Part shown: piece after piece, positions 1-10,100 of the stretch
Layout: the number at the start of each line of letters is the position of its first letter
How positions within the stretch are numbered: position 1 is the first letter of the stretch
Source: Nitrospinaceae bacterium
GTDB lineage: Bacteria; Nitrospinota; Nitrospinia; Nitrospinales; VA-1
DNA: 12,422 nt
Reading direction: 5' to 3'
Assembly: GCA_029261435.1 (NCBI GenBank)
Contig: JAJDBI010000016.1
Span: 1 to 12,422, forward strand
The notes under the pieces: model-generated
Databases searched by the model: none
The model's input: only the letters and a program-made list of their open reading frames with translations
Told to the model about the DNA's origin: nothing
Program-made: the position numbers and the translations under genes

Positions 1-52
1 TGGGCGAAGCCCAGCCCTTTAACTTGATACTTATACAAACATAATTAATTTT
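1..52 (+). promoter_or_regulatory. Candidate rolling-circle double-strand origin and rep promoter
   Basis: A perfect 5-bp hairpin, TGGGC-GAA-GCCCA, occupies 1-13. Ten bases later CTTGATA lies at 23-29. The nick site of pC194/pUB110-family rolling-circle plasmids, from general knowledge, is TCTTG^ATA, so this matches seven of eight bases. It sits 42 bases upstream of a Rep gene that by its motifs belongs near that family. The same stretch can be read as a weak promoter, TTGATA (24-29), 16 bases, TAATTT (46-51). The hairpin could instead be the end of a terminator for a gene left of the window. Both functions are inferred; the 7-mer alone would occur by chance once or twice in this window. Confidence 0.35.
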
Positions 53-70
53 TTTTAGAGGAGATCTTAA

Positions 71-1150
71 ATGCTACTGGATTCAATTGATCCCGGAATT
101 ATTGTTGAAGAAACCCAAAGGATCGCTTTGATTCTTTCACAATCAGAGAACACGACTTTACGAAGAGCAGGAGACAGAATGCTTGAGTGCTGTTCATTTC
201 AACGAGTTTATAAATGCACCCGTGAGAATGGCGCATATTTCCCGATGGTTAGAATTTGGAAGTGTGGGAAAAGAGGCTGTCTGATTTGTGATCGATACCG
301 GTGCAATCAGAATATTTATAAGCTTTTTGATGTTTTTAAAGAATATGAATTAGAAAACATCAAATTTATAACCTGCACTTTTCAATACAAGGTCCGTCCC
401 CATGAATTACGGGAAGCTTTAGACAAGCTTTCTGGATGTTTGACAAAGCTGTTTTCTAGAAAAATGACCAAATGCATTACTGGTGGCTTTAAGGCCTTGG
501 AAGCTGTTTGTGATTATCAAGGATTGCTCAATCCACATTGCCATATGCTTCTGCATTTTAAAGGTGAGGATTTGACATCTGACAGGAATGTTTTGAGATT
601 TATTGCGAGTGATGATTGTCAGGATGCCATTTTCAAGTATTCGCTGAACTCTGGCAAAAGCGTTGACGATATCAAAAAAACTATTTTCTGGTTCTTAGAA
701 CATGGAATTTTTCATCAATTGATCTGGTCGGCTCTTTTTAAATCTGTTGGTCTGGGAGCTATTTGCAAAATTGAAAGTGTAGATCAAGGGTCTGCGGCAG
801 AAGTTGCCAAGTACTTCACTAAAACCTGGACTGTTCCTGATGAGTATCTTTGTGATGTTTTTATAGCAATTAAGAACAAAAGACTGACTACCTTTTTTGG
901 TGATTTCAAAATCAAACAAGGTGAAGAGGTGGATGAGAACCCAGTTATCAAGACTGAGTATATGGGAACTTCTGAGGATGTTATCCGCCTTGGACTTGCC
1001 ACCGATAGCCCTTTTGAATTGTCTGTTATTCATCAGCTTTCAAAAAGAGGACTTATCAAGGTCAATGTTCTGGATGTCCCTGTACTAGATTCTGAGGGTT
1101 GGAGAAACCTGTCAGAAGAGATGCGGATTGAAATATTAAACCGACCATGA
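71..1150 (+). CDS. rep: Rolling-circle replication initiator (HUH Rep, Rep_1-like)
   Basis: This 359-residue protein should nick one strand of the origin, become covalently attached through a tyrosine, and start rolling-circle replication. A cysteine cluster at C65-x4-C70-x2-C73, followed by an Arg-rich stretch, resembles the N-terminal metal-binding site of plasmid Rep_1 proteins. Motif 1 is FITCTF (residues 99-104). The metal-binding HUH motif is HCH at 156-158, in NPHCHMLLHF. The catalytic motif is EVAKYFTK at 244-251, with Y248 the likely nucleophile. Only one candidate tyrosine is present, as in plasmid and filamentous-phage Reps rather than two-tyrosine phage gpA proteins. The start is supported by AGAGGAG at 57-63, seven bases from ATG. 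A probable single-strand binding protein follows on the same strand. The family is well supported; plasmid versus inovirus-like ancestry cannot be settled from sequence alone. Confidence 0.85.
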   Translation: MLLDSIDPGIIVEETQRIALILSQSENTTLRRAGDRMLECCSFQRVYKCTRENGAYFPMVRIWKCGKRGCLICDRYRCNQNIYKLFDVFKEYELENIKFITCTFQYKVRPHELREALDKLSGCLTKLFSRKMTKCITGGFKALEAVCDYQGLLNPHCHMLLHFKGEDLTSDRNVLRFIASDDCQDAIFKYSLNSGKSVDDIKKTIFWFLEHGIFHQLIWSALFKSVGLGAICKIESVDQGSAAEVAKYFTKTWTVPDEYLCDVFIAIKNKRLTTFFGDFKIKQGEEVDENPVIKTEYMGTSEDVIRLGLATDSPFELSVIHQLSKRGLIKVNVLDVPVLDSEGWRNLSEEMRIEILNRP

Positions 1151-1192
1151 TTTGGAAATTGTGGAGGTTCTTTAGAGTTGGGTTGTTCCTTG

Positions 1193-1211
1193 TGAGACGT
1201 TTGTCTCATTT
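1193..1211 (+). terminator. Hairpin with T-rich tail between rep and the small downstream gene
   Basis: TGAGAC (1193-1198) and GTCTCA (1203-1208) form a perfect 6-bp stem with a four-base loop, followed by TTTATTT. It resembles a short intrinsic terminator and may lower read-through from rep into the next gene. The interrupted T run makes it a weak one. In a rolling-circle replicon such a hairpin could alternatively serve single-strand origin function. Confidence 0.4.
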
Positions 1212-1241
1212 ATTTAAATCTTTTAGATAGGAGTTTTAACC

Positions 1242-1472
1242 ATGTTCAAACTAATTGGTGAAGTAGAGAGTTACAGGGCTGGAAGTACAAATGGCAATCC
1301 TTGGGCCTTTTTGAAGATTAAGGGTCGTCATGTAAATTTTGGTCAATTACATGCCAATGATTATGAAATCTTCTGCCCTGAAGGATGGCAAAGTTTTGAC
1401 AATATGCAATACGCAACCATAGAAGTGCCTTGCGCTATTTCTATGGATTTCAAAAAGAGTGCTTTGAAATGA
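1242..1472 (+). CDS. Small probable single-stranded DNA-binding protein
   Basis: The product is 76 residues, with no signal peptide or membrane segment. It alternates hydrophobic and polar residues as an all-beta OB-like fold does, with a GEVESYR start, a GNPWAFLKIKGR strand pair (residues 19-30) and several aromatic residues (W21, F23, F33, Y41, F44, W49, F52, Y57) that could stack on bases. Size and position immediately after a rolling-circle Rep match the gpV-like helix-destabilising proteins of filamentous phages and small plasmid single-strand binding proteins, which coat displaced DNA during rolling-circle replication. I see no diagnostic motif, so the function rests on context and general fold. 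TAGGAG at 1228-1233 lies eight bases before ATG and makes the start secure. It could also be a copy-control protein. Confidence 0.5.
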   Translation: MFKLIGEVESYRAGSTNGNPWAFLKIKGRHVNFGQLHANDYEIFCPEGWQSFDNMQYATIEVPCAISMDFKKSALK

Positions 1473-1485
1473 GAGCAAAATAAGT

Positions 1486-1523
1486 GAACTCAACAGTTCT
1501 ATTGAAGGTGACCCACTTACCTT
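1486..1523 (+). repeat. Two tandem hairpins after the Rep/single-strand binding genes
   Basis: GAACT-CAAC-AGTTC (1486-1499) is a perfect 5-bp stem. It is followed by AAGGTGA-CCCAC-TTACCTT (1505-1523), a 7-bp stem containing one G-T pair. No T run follows on the plus strand; the next bases are seven A. They are therefore not ordinary terminators. In a rolling-circle element, consecutive hairpins downstream of rep could be a single-strand origin, but this is inference from position only. Confidence 0.3.
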
Positions 1524-1942
1524 AAAAAAATATATTACAAAAAAGGGCTTTCTGTTATTTATTTTTAAATATGTTTTTTTGATATGACATCCCCCACAAT
1601 CTTTTCTCTTTTAGTTTTTACTTGGTACCCTCCAGATTTTTTCTTCTTTATAATTTCATTTATTGGTGCCATTTCGGAATCAATTACTGAATAGAAAAGG
1701 GGATCTCAAGGTGAGAAACTTCGAGCCGGCTAACTGCTTTTATTTTCCAATTAGTTAGGAGGTCGGTGGGAGGGATAAATTTGCGTCCCCAACAACAGAA
1801 ACTTCGAATAAATCTTTCAGATTCTGGAAGAATGGAACACCGCTTTGGAGGCCTGCTTTGTTACTCCAAAGCTCCCTTGCAAAATTTTTTTTGTGGTCAT
1901 ATTGAATCGCTCAAAAATTCACAACCGGAAAACTACTATTTT

Positions 1943-1971
1943 TTGCTTGTTTAAGTTAGTTCTGCTAATAA
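1943..1971 (+). promoter_or_regulatory. Candidate sigma-70 promoter for the Rhs operon
   Basis: TTGCTT (1943-1948) is separated by 17 bases from TAATAA (1966-1971), and a TG one base before the -10 box (1963-1964) gives an extended -10. Transcription would start near 1979, leaving a leader of about 125 bases before the 635-residue gene. It is the best match in the intergenic region and is correctly oriented. Confidence 0.4.
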
Positions 1972-2104
1972 TGCACTATTGGCAATCCGAAAACTCATAT
2001 CGCATTCGTTCCCGTTTGGGAATCCGGTTTAGCGAATTTGCAATGTCAACCAAAGCAATCAGGGCCTGACAACAATCAATTGACATAGAGAGGGAGCGAA
2101 AACA

Positions 2105-4012
2105 ATGTCCATAAATTCTTTTTCTTTACCTGTAGATATTCCTTGGAAAAAAGTTTGTGTCAGCGAAGACATGATCGACCCGAAAGTGTGTGACCGGGAT
2201 TTCCCATTGCGATGGCGTTCTTCCCTCGCTGTATTCTCCCATGAACCTTCGGAAGATTATCAAATTCACGAAGGTATGAAGCTCACCTACCTGAAGGTCG
2301 TCGCAACCATCACCGGTTTTCAACCAGAGCCGGAGGAAGTAGGAATCAAGGACCGAAGTGTAGATGTTTCTTGGAGTGACCCCGCGGTGATCAAGAACTA
2401 TAAGGAAATTGTGAATAATTTCTATGGCTGTTATGGGGCCATTCTGGAAGTGTCTGTTGGACCCGGAAAGCAAGATCCTGATGTAAAACTGAAGGATTTC
2501 CCATATTTTGCCGACTTCGCCCCTAAAAAACGCGAAATTTATGAAACGGTTAGCGCGACTGGGGAAATGATGTCCCGTTCACTGGAAAACGTAAATGTAA
2601 GAAAAGGAACCACCTCTGCAGGTTCCCACGAAATGCTCGATGTATTTGGAGGTGCTGAGGTTTCAGCGGCTGCTGCAGGAGGTGCAGGAGGAGGTGCAGG
2701 ATTTGATGGCCAATGGGGTAGCAAGGACATGAACCAGCAACAATATTCCAATATTCGCACATCCGACCAAGCGAGGGAGATGCGCGAAAGCTTTTCACAC
2801 ACCACTCACCTGACTCAAATGTATCATGAGTTAACCAGTTATCATCTTGGTACCAACCGTTCCGTTTTCTTCATGCTTCCCCGGCCTCATATCATCGACT
2901 CGGAGAGCACCTTCACAAACGGTCCCCGCCGGTTAGAAGGGATCCAGGAATTTTTTCTGGTAGTACTTCGACCTGAAAGTGTAAAAGAACTTTGCATGGA
3001 AGCTTATCTGGAAACGGCCCACGTTGTCAGTGAGCCGCAGTTTGAGTATGAGACCAAAACTGATACTTTAGAGCTTGTTGTTATCGCTCGATGTCAGGAC
3101 CCAAGTGGTTCCTGGGGCAATGACTCCCAAACTTTTGTTGCAGATGGTTCGGAAACCTATCATGTTCCTGAAGGCTGGGAGGTCGATCTGGACCGTAATG
3201 GCGGAGCGGAGATCGCATCCCAATCGGGAGATCGTATTAATGAGGTCCGAATAACAGAGCGCGAAAGGGACCACATCACATTATGGGGTCAGTGCACCGC
3301 GCGGTTTTACGACCGGCAATGGCCAGAAACAAATTACTGCGAACAAGGTAGGATCAACGCTCAAGCCACTATATATCTACGGAAAAAAGCCCCCACTATT
3401 TCAGGATATAGCCAGAACCTCTGGCTAACAGGCCGCGGAATCTGTTGTTGTAAGACTCAGAGCCAAATGTCGGCATTCAGCAAACCTCATATCACGTGGG
3501 AGAAAAAAATGGATAGCGAGCTCACCAAAAAAGTGGGGAAGAACGGCAAAATCTCCACTCAGGATGCCAATACCCTAAGAGCAGAAATTGGTCGACTGAT
3601 TGTCCAGAGTAAAAACGATCCCGATCGATATGAAGCAGGCAACATTCAGTTTGTGGATACCCAGTTCCTTGGGCGTATCATGGGTTCTCTTATCCAAGAG
3701 GACGGCCATGCAGACAATCAAATAGTTGCTAATTTGAAAAATATAAGCAACTCCCTCCTTGGGAAAGTGGCAAAAGGTGCCTCACGCAATGTTTCCCGCA
3801 GGAAAATATTGACGACATCCATTGAAGAACTCAAAGACCGGTTTAATATGACTCATGAAGAAGCTGTAAAGCTACGCCGAACCGCCTTGGGCTTATCGGG
3901 TCCTGCCCCAAAAGGTGCCGACCGGTGGAAATCTCCGGATGAAAGAAACAAAAAAACAAAGCCTCGAAAGACAAGAAAAACAATATCTCGGAGTAATAGA
4001 CAAAAAAAATAA
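2105..4012 (+). CDS. Uncharacterised 635-residue protein paired with the Rhs toxin
   Basis: I do not recognise this family. It has no signal peptide and no membrane helix, so it is probably made in the cytoplasm. The N-terminal part (1-165) is mixed alpha/beta with many aromatic residues. A Gly/Ala-rich hinge at 182-199 separates it from a second region (about 215-465) containing a Tyr/His-rich stretch (230-250) and a Cys run, ICCCK, at 446-450. Residues 466-600 are predominantly helical, with conserved-looking EELKDRF and HEEAVKLRR patterns. The last 30 residues are a Lys/Arg tail that could bind nucleic acid or an acidic partner. AGGGAG at 2091-2096, eight bases before ATG, sets the start. 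It lies 122 bases upstream of rhs on the same strand and is probably co-transcribed, where a VgrG, PAAR protein or Eag chaperone would often be. A role in assembly, encapsulation or export of the Rhs protein is inference from position. Confidence 0.8.
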   Translation: MSINSFSLPVDIPWKKVCVSEDMIDPKVCDRDFPLRWRSSLAVFSHEPSEDYQIHEGMKLTYLKVVATITGFQPEPEEVGIKDRSVDVSWSDPAVIKNYKEIVNNFYGCYGAILEVSVGPGKQDPDVKLKDFPYFADFAPKKREIYETVSATGEMMSRSLENVNVRKGTTSAGSHEMLDVFGGAEVSAAAAGGAGGGAGFDGQWGSKDMNQQQYSNIRTSDQAREMRESFSHTTHLTQMYHELTSYHLGTNRSVFFMLPRPHIIDSESTFTNGPRRLEGIQEFFLVVLRPESVKELCMEAYLETAHVVSEPQFEYETKTDTLELVVIARCQDPSGSWGNDSQTFVADGSETYHVPEGWEVDLDRNGGAEIASQSGDRINEVRITERERDHITLWGQCTARFYDRQWPETNYCEQGRINAQATIYLRKKAPTISGYSQNLWLTGRGICCCKTQSQMSAFSKPHITWEKKMDSELTKKVGKNGKISTQDANTLRAEIGRLIVQSKNDPDRYEAGNIQFVDTQFLGRIMGSLIQEDGHADNQIVANLKNISNSLLGKVAKGASRNVSRRKILTTSIEELKDRFNMTHEEAVKLRRTALGLSGPAPKGADRWKSPDERNKKTKPRKTRKTISRSNRQKK

Positions 4013-4111
4013 CCCATTGAACAACCAATTCCGACTTTCATGGGATTTTAGGCTCCGGCAGCATTCTTTATTAATTCTTACCGAAGAATATGAGCCAGGA
4101 GTTTTCTTAAC

Positions 4112-4134
4112 AAACCTAGCACGCAGGTTTTTTT
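4112..4134 (+). promoter_or_regulatory. Hairpin abutting the rhs start codon (terminator-like translation control)
   Basis: AAACCT (4112-4117) pairs with AGGTTT (4125-4130) around a seven-base loop, and four more T run directly into the rhs ATG at 4135. The only Shine-Dalgarno-like bases, AGG at 4125-4127, lie inside the 3' arm. As RNA this could act as an intrinsic terminator after the 635-residue gene and would also hide the rhs ribosome site. Either effect would keep rhs expression below that of its neighbour. Confidence 0.4.
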
Positions 4135-7100
4135 ATGGCTGCCCCCTATACATTCAATTTTTATGAACCCGTCGAATTTTCCTGGACGGATCAACAAAAT
4201 CAGACCCACCAAGTCAAAGCTGAAAATGGGACACAAAAAACTATTGGGAATGCCTGCGATGCTTTAGCTTTCTTAAGTGCGTCCACGGGTGATGGCAAAA
4301 TCAATCTTACAGGAAGTAGCGGTGCGGTCGTTACGGAGATCAAAACTGCATGCTTAAGTAAACGATTGGACGATATCGGAATGTCTATCGATGATGTCAT
4401 CGAACAATTTGATGCGCAAAATGAAGAAGCAGACGAAGCTACCGTTCCACCCGAATCCAATTTCCTCGAAACACCTGGCGAAAACGGCAATAACGATTTC
4501 CCAGCATCCGGAGAAGAAACACCGGAAACTTTGAATTCACCCGACCCCAAATCTACCTCGGAGGTTGGAAGGGTACCTCCTCCGCCCGGACAATCCGATG
4601 GAAGATCCCTTGCGGAGCAATATTATGATCCGAATAGCCATCTTGAGCAATTTGACATCGCCGACAATTTAGTTAACCAGGGCCTACCCCTGGATGAAGT
4701 TGAAGAGAAAGTTAAAGAGGTTATCCAGAACCAACCCCCAAAACGGAAACCCCATCCTGAATTTGGGCTGGATGACAATGAAAACCCGGTCACCGATGCA
4801 GACCCCGTCGATCTTTTTTCCGGCTCACACTACATCAACACGGTAGACATCACGATCCCTTCGCGAGGTTTTCCTCTCACCTTCCGACGAATCTATCGGA
4901 GCAGAACAGTTTACTTTGGACCTTTTGGATATAACTGGGATCACAGCTACAATGTCTATCTTCGCCTTTTGGTAGATGGAAGCGTAGCGATCTGGACTGG
5001 CAAATTATCCGAGCAAATTTACCGTCTTCAGGAAAACGGCACGACCTACAATTCTCCAGTCGGCGTATTCCAAAAACTCGAACGCTTCACACAAACACCC
5101 CTGGGCGGCGAACGTTATGTCCTGACCGACATTGACGGGAACCGAAAAATATTTGAACGTCTCGACGGTTGGCCATATGGCGATCGCCTTCCGCTAGTTG
5201 CCCTGGAAGATGCCTTTGCCAACCGGCATACCCTCACCTACACTCCTGAAGGACTTTTAGACCGGGTAACAGATCATGTCGGGAGGTTTCTTCAATTCTC
5301 TTACGGGTCCTGCAATTTACTTGAAACAATTCACGACCATACCGGGCGAACCTGGCGTTACCAGCATGCTATGGAGGTGGAACATTTGATCGCCGTCATT
5401 TTTCCCGCCACCTCCGACACTCCTGAAGGCATCACTATCGGCTACGAGTACGATATCCACCGACATCATCCTGCCCTGCATCACAATCTAGTTAGAGTCA
5501 TCGATGGAGAAGGGCGTACAGTGGTTTACAACACCTACGGCAATGACCCGGGAACCGAACAGTTTGGTAGGATTGTCTGTCAGGACTTTGGCAACTCTCG
5601 GGTACTGTTTAAAAAAACCGACCTGCAATATATACCGCGCATTCCCAATGCCATCAACCACCCGGCGCGTCGGGTGGAAGTAGTCACCAACGGACATTTA
5701 AAAGTTTACACATTCAATTACCGAGGGAATCTGATTGACGAAAGATACCGGCTGGTCACCGACAAAAGTTATCGACTGTTTGCCAAGGCCTACCGGTATG
5801 ACAAACAGGGTAATTTGATCGAGCAAAGGGAGCCAAACGGCCTAGGCCTGCTGTCATGGTTTGACCACACCAATGACGACCCACGCGCCCGCAGAAACTT
5901 ATTGAGAGTCACCATGGCCGCACCACTGCACGCACCTGCGCCAGGGCGTGACCTTCTCCGTGCCACCTATGAAAACAGGTACCACCGCATTAAAACCATG
6001 AAGGACGAAGCGGGACAAACCACCAAATATTTTTATGACTATGAAGAAACGGCGGAGGATTTTGGGCAAATTGTACGTATCCAGAAACCGGAAGCAACCC
6101 TTCCAGATGGAAGCTCCCAAATATGTGAAGAGACGATACAAAGAAATCAATTTGGACAAACGGTAAAAATCACAGATGGCGAAGGCAATGTCACTATCAA
6201 CGAATATTATCCGTCCGGCGCAAACACGGGATACAGAAAACAAACCGTCAAAGATCCTGCGGGCTTGCAATTGGCTACAGAATTTTCCTATGATATTTGG
6301 GGCAATATCACCCAGGTCAAACCTGGACCGACCTCACCTGTAATTCTGGAATACAACGAACTTCACCAGTTGCTTACCATCCAGTCACCTGCGATCAACG
6401 GAGTTTTGAGCATCCGTCGTTATTTCTATGACCGATCCGGATATGTGGTGAGAGAGGAAACCCCTCGTGGCGATTTTGACGATGGCGTCATTCAAGAAGA
6501 TTATTTGGTAAATGAATTTAAATATGATGCCTTTGGAAGAATGACTCTCACGACACAGGGAGCCAATACCTCCCAAAAAAATTCATGGAAATTTGAATAC
6601 ACCCCATCCAATCGTGTTCAAAAAATTAACGATCCTTTGAACCGTGAAACCCGCTTCTGTTACGATGAACGGGATCAACTGCTTGAACAACATATATCAG
6701 TAGGTGATGGACAGGAAAGAAAATGGCGCAACATATATGACCGCAATGGTAACTTGATGCATGCCTACACGCCCGATGAACTTCGCATCACCTACAAGTA
6801 TGATGGATGGGAGAGAATCATTCATACTTTGATGCCTGAAAAAAATGGCCTCAGGACAGATTTTCATTACACCTACGGTCAACGGAACCAGTTGGAGCAC
6901 ATGCAGGTCAATGGCATTCCTCAACCGGGGCACCCGCCCCAAGTGTTGTATGAGACCCATATCACCTACGATGAACTCAAACGTCCTGTTCAAAGAAGCC
7001 TGCCTTCCGGAGTCATCACTCTAAACTGGAACTGCAATGATCAAATGCAAGTCCAAAAGGATGCCCTGGGAAACAGCATGAAGTATGAATATGATTCTCT

Positions 7101-10100
7101 GGGCCGCTTGTTCAAAATAACGGACCCGCTGGACAACCAAACAATTCGATACTACGACAGCTCCAATAATATAAGCCGCGTGGAAGAAAGGGAAATGAAG
7201 TGGGACGGGTCCGGACACGAAACATTTTCCAACACCTATTTTTATGATGCCCGTCAGCGCCTGGAAAAAATCACGAGCCCTCTGGATAATTTCACCAAAT
7301 TGGAATACGACAACCGTGACCTGCCTGTATCTGTAAGCAATTCCCTAAATCATAAAACGGAATATGAATATAACCTGGATGGTATCAATAATTTGACCCG
7401 AGCATATGTAGGGCAACCCACAGAACCCATCGTGTATCGATGGGAAACAGATTCAGTCGGAAGATTTATCTACTACGAGGATTCATCAGGCGCAAAAACA
7501 GATTTCATCTATAACGGTTTTGATGAAATGGAAAAAACGGTTTATCCCAACGGGTCGGAACACCGTTGGCATTACACTCCTGGTGGTCGTCTGCAAAAAG
7601 AATTTTTACCCAGTGGGACCAGAATTGATTATGCACTAGCAGAAAACGGCGCAGTAGAAAAAACAAGTTTTGTCCCCGCTCCCGGCGTAGCCCCCATACT
7701 TCCTATCGAATATCAGCAAGATGGCTTGGGCCGTACCGTTAGTCTGATTCAGGGCGGGCACACCCTGTCATACGCCTATGACACCATTGGCAGGGTGATT
7801 GAAGAAACCAACGGAGGACTAAGCGTAAATTACGAATACGACGATATTGGCGGACGCATGTTTCTAATCTATCCGGACCAAAGAAAAGACCGTGTGGAAT
7901 TTGATGCACTTGGCCGGATCCAAAGTATCCATCTGGAAGAAGCAGGAGCCGCAAACCTGACCGGGAATTCCATCGCTCCCAATACACAACTGATCCATTT
8001 TCAGTATTCCGGAAAAGGAAGGTTGGTCCGCCGGAATCTTATGAACAATACACGAACCCATTTTGGATACGATTCGAGCCGGCAACTGCACACCATTCGA
8101 TACGAAAAAACAGACGGGACGGTTTTATCCGACATAAATTATATCTACGACGCAAGTGGACGGCGGCGGCTTGCAATGAGTAATCATCTGCCACAAAAGA
8201 ATAATTGGTACGCGTATGACCAAAAATCAAGGCTCCTTCGTCACATCGAAGGCTTTGACGCGAATTTCTCCTTTCCACCGGCCACCCAGCAACAGGCGGA
8301 CTCTATCCTATCCACACTCGGAATTCCCACAGGAGAAAGGGATGAGAAATTTTCTTTAAATTCCCCGGATACCCGCGATCAGGTTTCACTGAGTTTGCCC
8401 TCAGGGCTAGAGACTTCGATTTATTCGCAGAATAACCTTCATCAAACATCAGATATCCAAATCAATCATACCAATGGCTCAAATGAAACAGTTTCTTTTT
8501 TATACGATGGGGATGGACGTCGCCTGCAGGACGGAAAACACCGCTACAAATACGATGCCCTGGGACGGTTGGTAGAAATTAGAAGCAAGAGCGATGGGAA
8601 ACTCTTATTAAGACAGAAGTACGACCCGATTGGAAGAGTCATTGAACGTTCCGGAGACAGTTACCCGAAAGAATCCTATTCGTATTCCGGGTCCCGTGCC
8701 ATTCAAGAGAACAACGCGGCAGGTAATCCTTCTCTGCAACGTGTAATTGGATTGATTGACGCAGATATTATTCTGGAGAGTTCCAACGACAACCACTGGC
8801 TTCACGCAGATGATCGTTTTTCCCGCCTGGTCGTTACCAATGATGCAGGAAATATACTGGAGCGACACCATTACGGGCCTTTCGGTGAAGCCACTACCTG
8901 GATGCCTGATGGACTGGTACTTAAACCGCCGCAAAATATCCTGACCGTCCCCGTGTTCGCGGGGCATTTCCAAATTCCGGGAAGCCTGTTCGACGCCAAA
9001 GCGCGGATTTATGATCCACGTACCGGTGAATTTCTACAGCGCGACATGGAAGGCTATATTGACAGCCCCAATTTATATTCCTATGTTGCGCACAACCCTA
9101 TAAATTCAGTAGATCCAACTGGCTTGTACCTAGAGTCAGCATGGGATGCTTTTTCACTCAGCATGGGTTTGTATTCCCTAAAACATAATATTGATAATGG
9201 GAATACTATCGGTGCAGTTTTAGATGGATTGGGAATTGTTGTAGACGTGGCAGCGCTGGCTTTGCCTATCGTCCCTGGTGGAGCCGGTGCGGCACTCAAG
9301 GCTTTTCGTGCAGGAAATGCCCTTGATCCCCTGATATTTTATCGTTATGGCTCCGAATTCCTTGAAGCCGCACAATTTGTGGAGAAAGGAAGACAGTTGG
9401 AAAGAGGGATCCGAACAGCTCAAGCCGCTAACGGTTTGGTCAACGTGGGTCAAGGAGTTTATAACGCATACGATCAAGCCGGAAAAGGAAACATAGGTTC
9501 AGCAATGCTGAATGCCTCCATTGCTCTCCTGGGGGCGAGAGGCCTTGCCACACGAGGTCCGGTGGCGACTGGCCATAAAACCATGGGCGGCGACGAATTG
9601 GTAACCCGCTATCGAGGAGACAACATAAACCCCAACAACCCACTTACTCAATTGGGCTCAGGCAATGCTCCACAGGCAGGCAATATTTTCACTGATTTTC
9701 TTGGTCGTATAAATCATAGCCTGGACTCTGGCAGCATTCCACACCCAAGACCCTTTGTCTCCGTCACAAAGCTTTACCAAGTTGCGGAGGGATTTGCCGG
9801 AGCGGCGGGGGATGTTTTCAAGTTTCAGGTCCGAAGAAAAGACCTGCTCTCCACACCCAGCCCTTTTCATCTTTTCCCAAAAGCGCAGGCAAACCAATTT
9901 GAAGCGGAAGAATTGGTACGTGGCGGAACTAAAATTTTCAACATTGAAAAATTTATTAAACCTACCTTTGACGATCATCTGGAACACGTGGTCACTATTT
10001 TTGAACGGGGTTCCATTTATGCAGGGCTAGCTGGTATAATTATTCCAAATTTTGGCGGTGGAGAAGAAACAAAAGCCAGCGAACCAGAAAACCTGGCGCA

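Larger units (their letters stand above)
1473..2104. other. Long intergenic region joining replication module and Rhs cargo
   Basis: These 632 bases hold no gene I can support. The first 230 are very AT-rich. Two tandem hairpins stand at 1486-1523 and a promoter candidate at 1943-1971. A 6-bp inverted repeat, CTAACT (1730-1735) and AGTTAG (1753-1758), ends on an AGGAGG (1757-1762). A reading frame follows it (GTG at 1766 or TTG at 1781, ending at 1954), but the product of about 60 residues matches nothing I know. GAAACTTCGA occurs twice (1714-1723 and 1798-1807). A TTCCC-GTTT-GGGAA hairpin lies at 2009-2022. On the minus strand 1565-1672 encodes a 35-residue Lys-rich peptide without a ribosome site. 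The region looks like the junction between two modules of different origin. Confidence 0.5.

Noticed and set aside
695..1033. 112-residue minus-strand frame inside rep
   Set aside because: It is antisense to a gene with intact catalytic motifs and is not protein-like.
1565..1672. Minus-strand frame for a 35-residue Lys-rich peptide
   Set aside because: It has an ATG but no ribosome site or promoter, lies in very AT-rich DNA, and matches nothing recognisable. It is mentioned only as part of the intergenic region.
2080..2085. TTGACA just ahead of the 635-residue gene
   Set aside because: A -10 box at proper spacing would fall on the start codon, and no TATAAT-like sequence is there. The 1943-1971 promoter is better placed.
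3915..4166. 83-residue frame bridging the end of the 635-residue gene and the start of rhs
   Set aside because: It overlaps both genes in another frame, has no ribosome site, and its product is not protein-like in composition around the intergenic part.
5899..6270. 123-residue minus-strand frame inside rhs, with similar ones at 8608-8973 and 6697-6993
   Set aside because: They are antisense shadows of the rhs YD-repeat coding sequence, with no independent ribosome sites or recognisable products.
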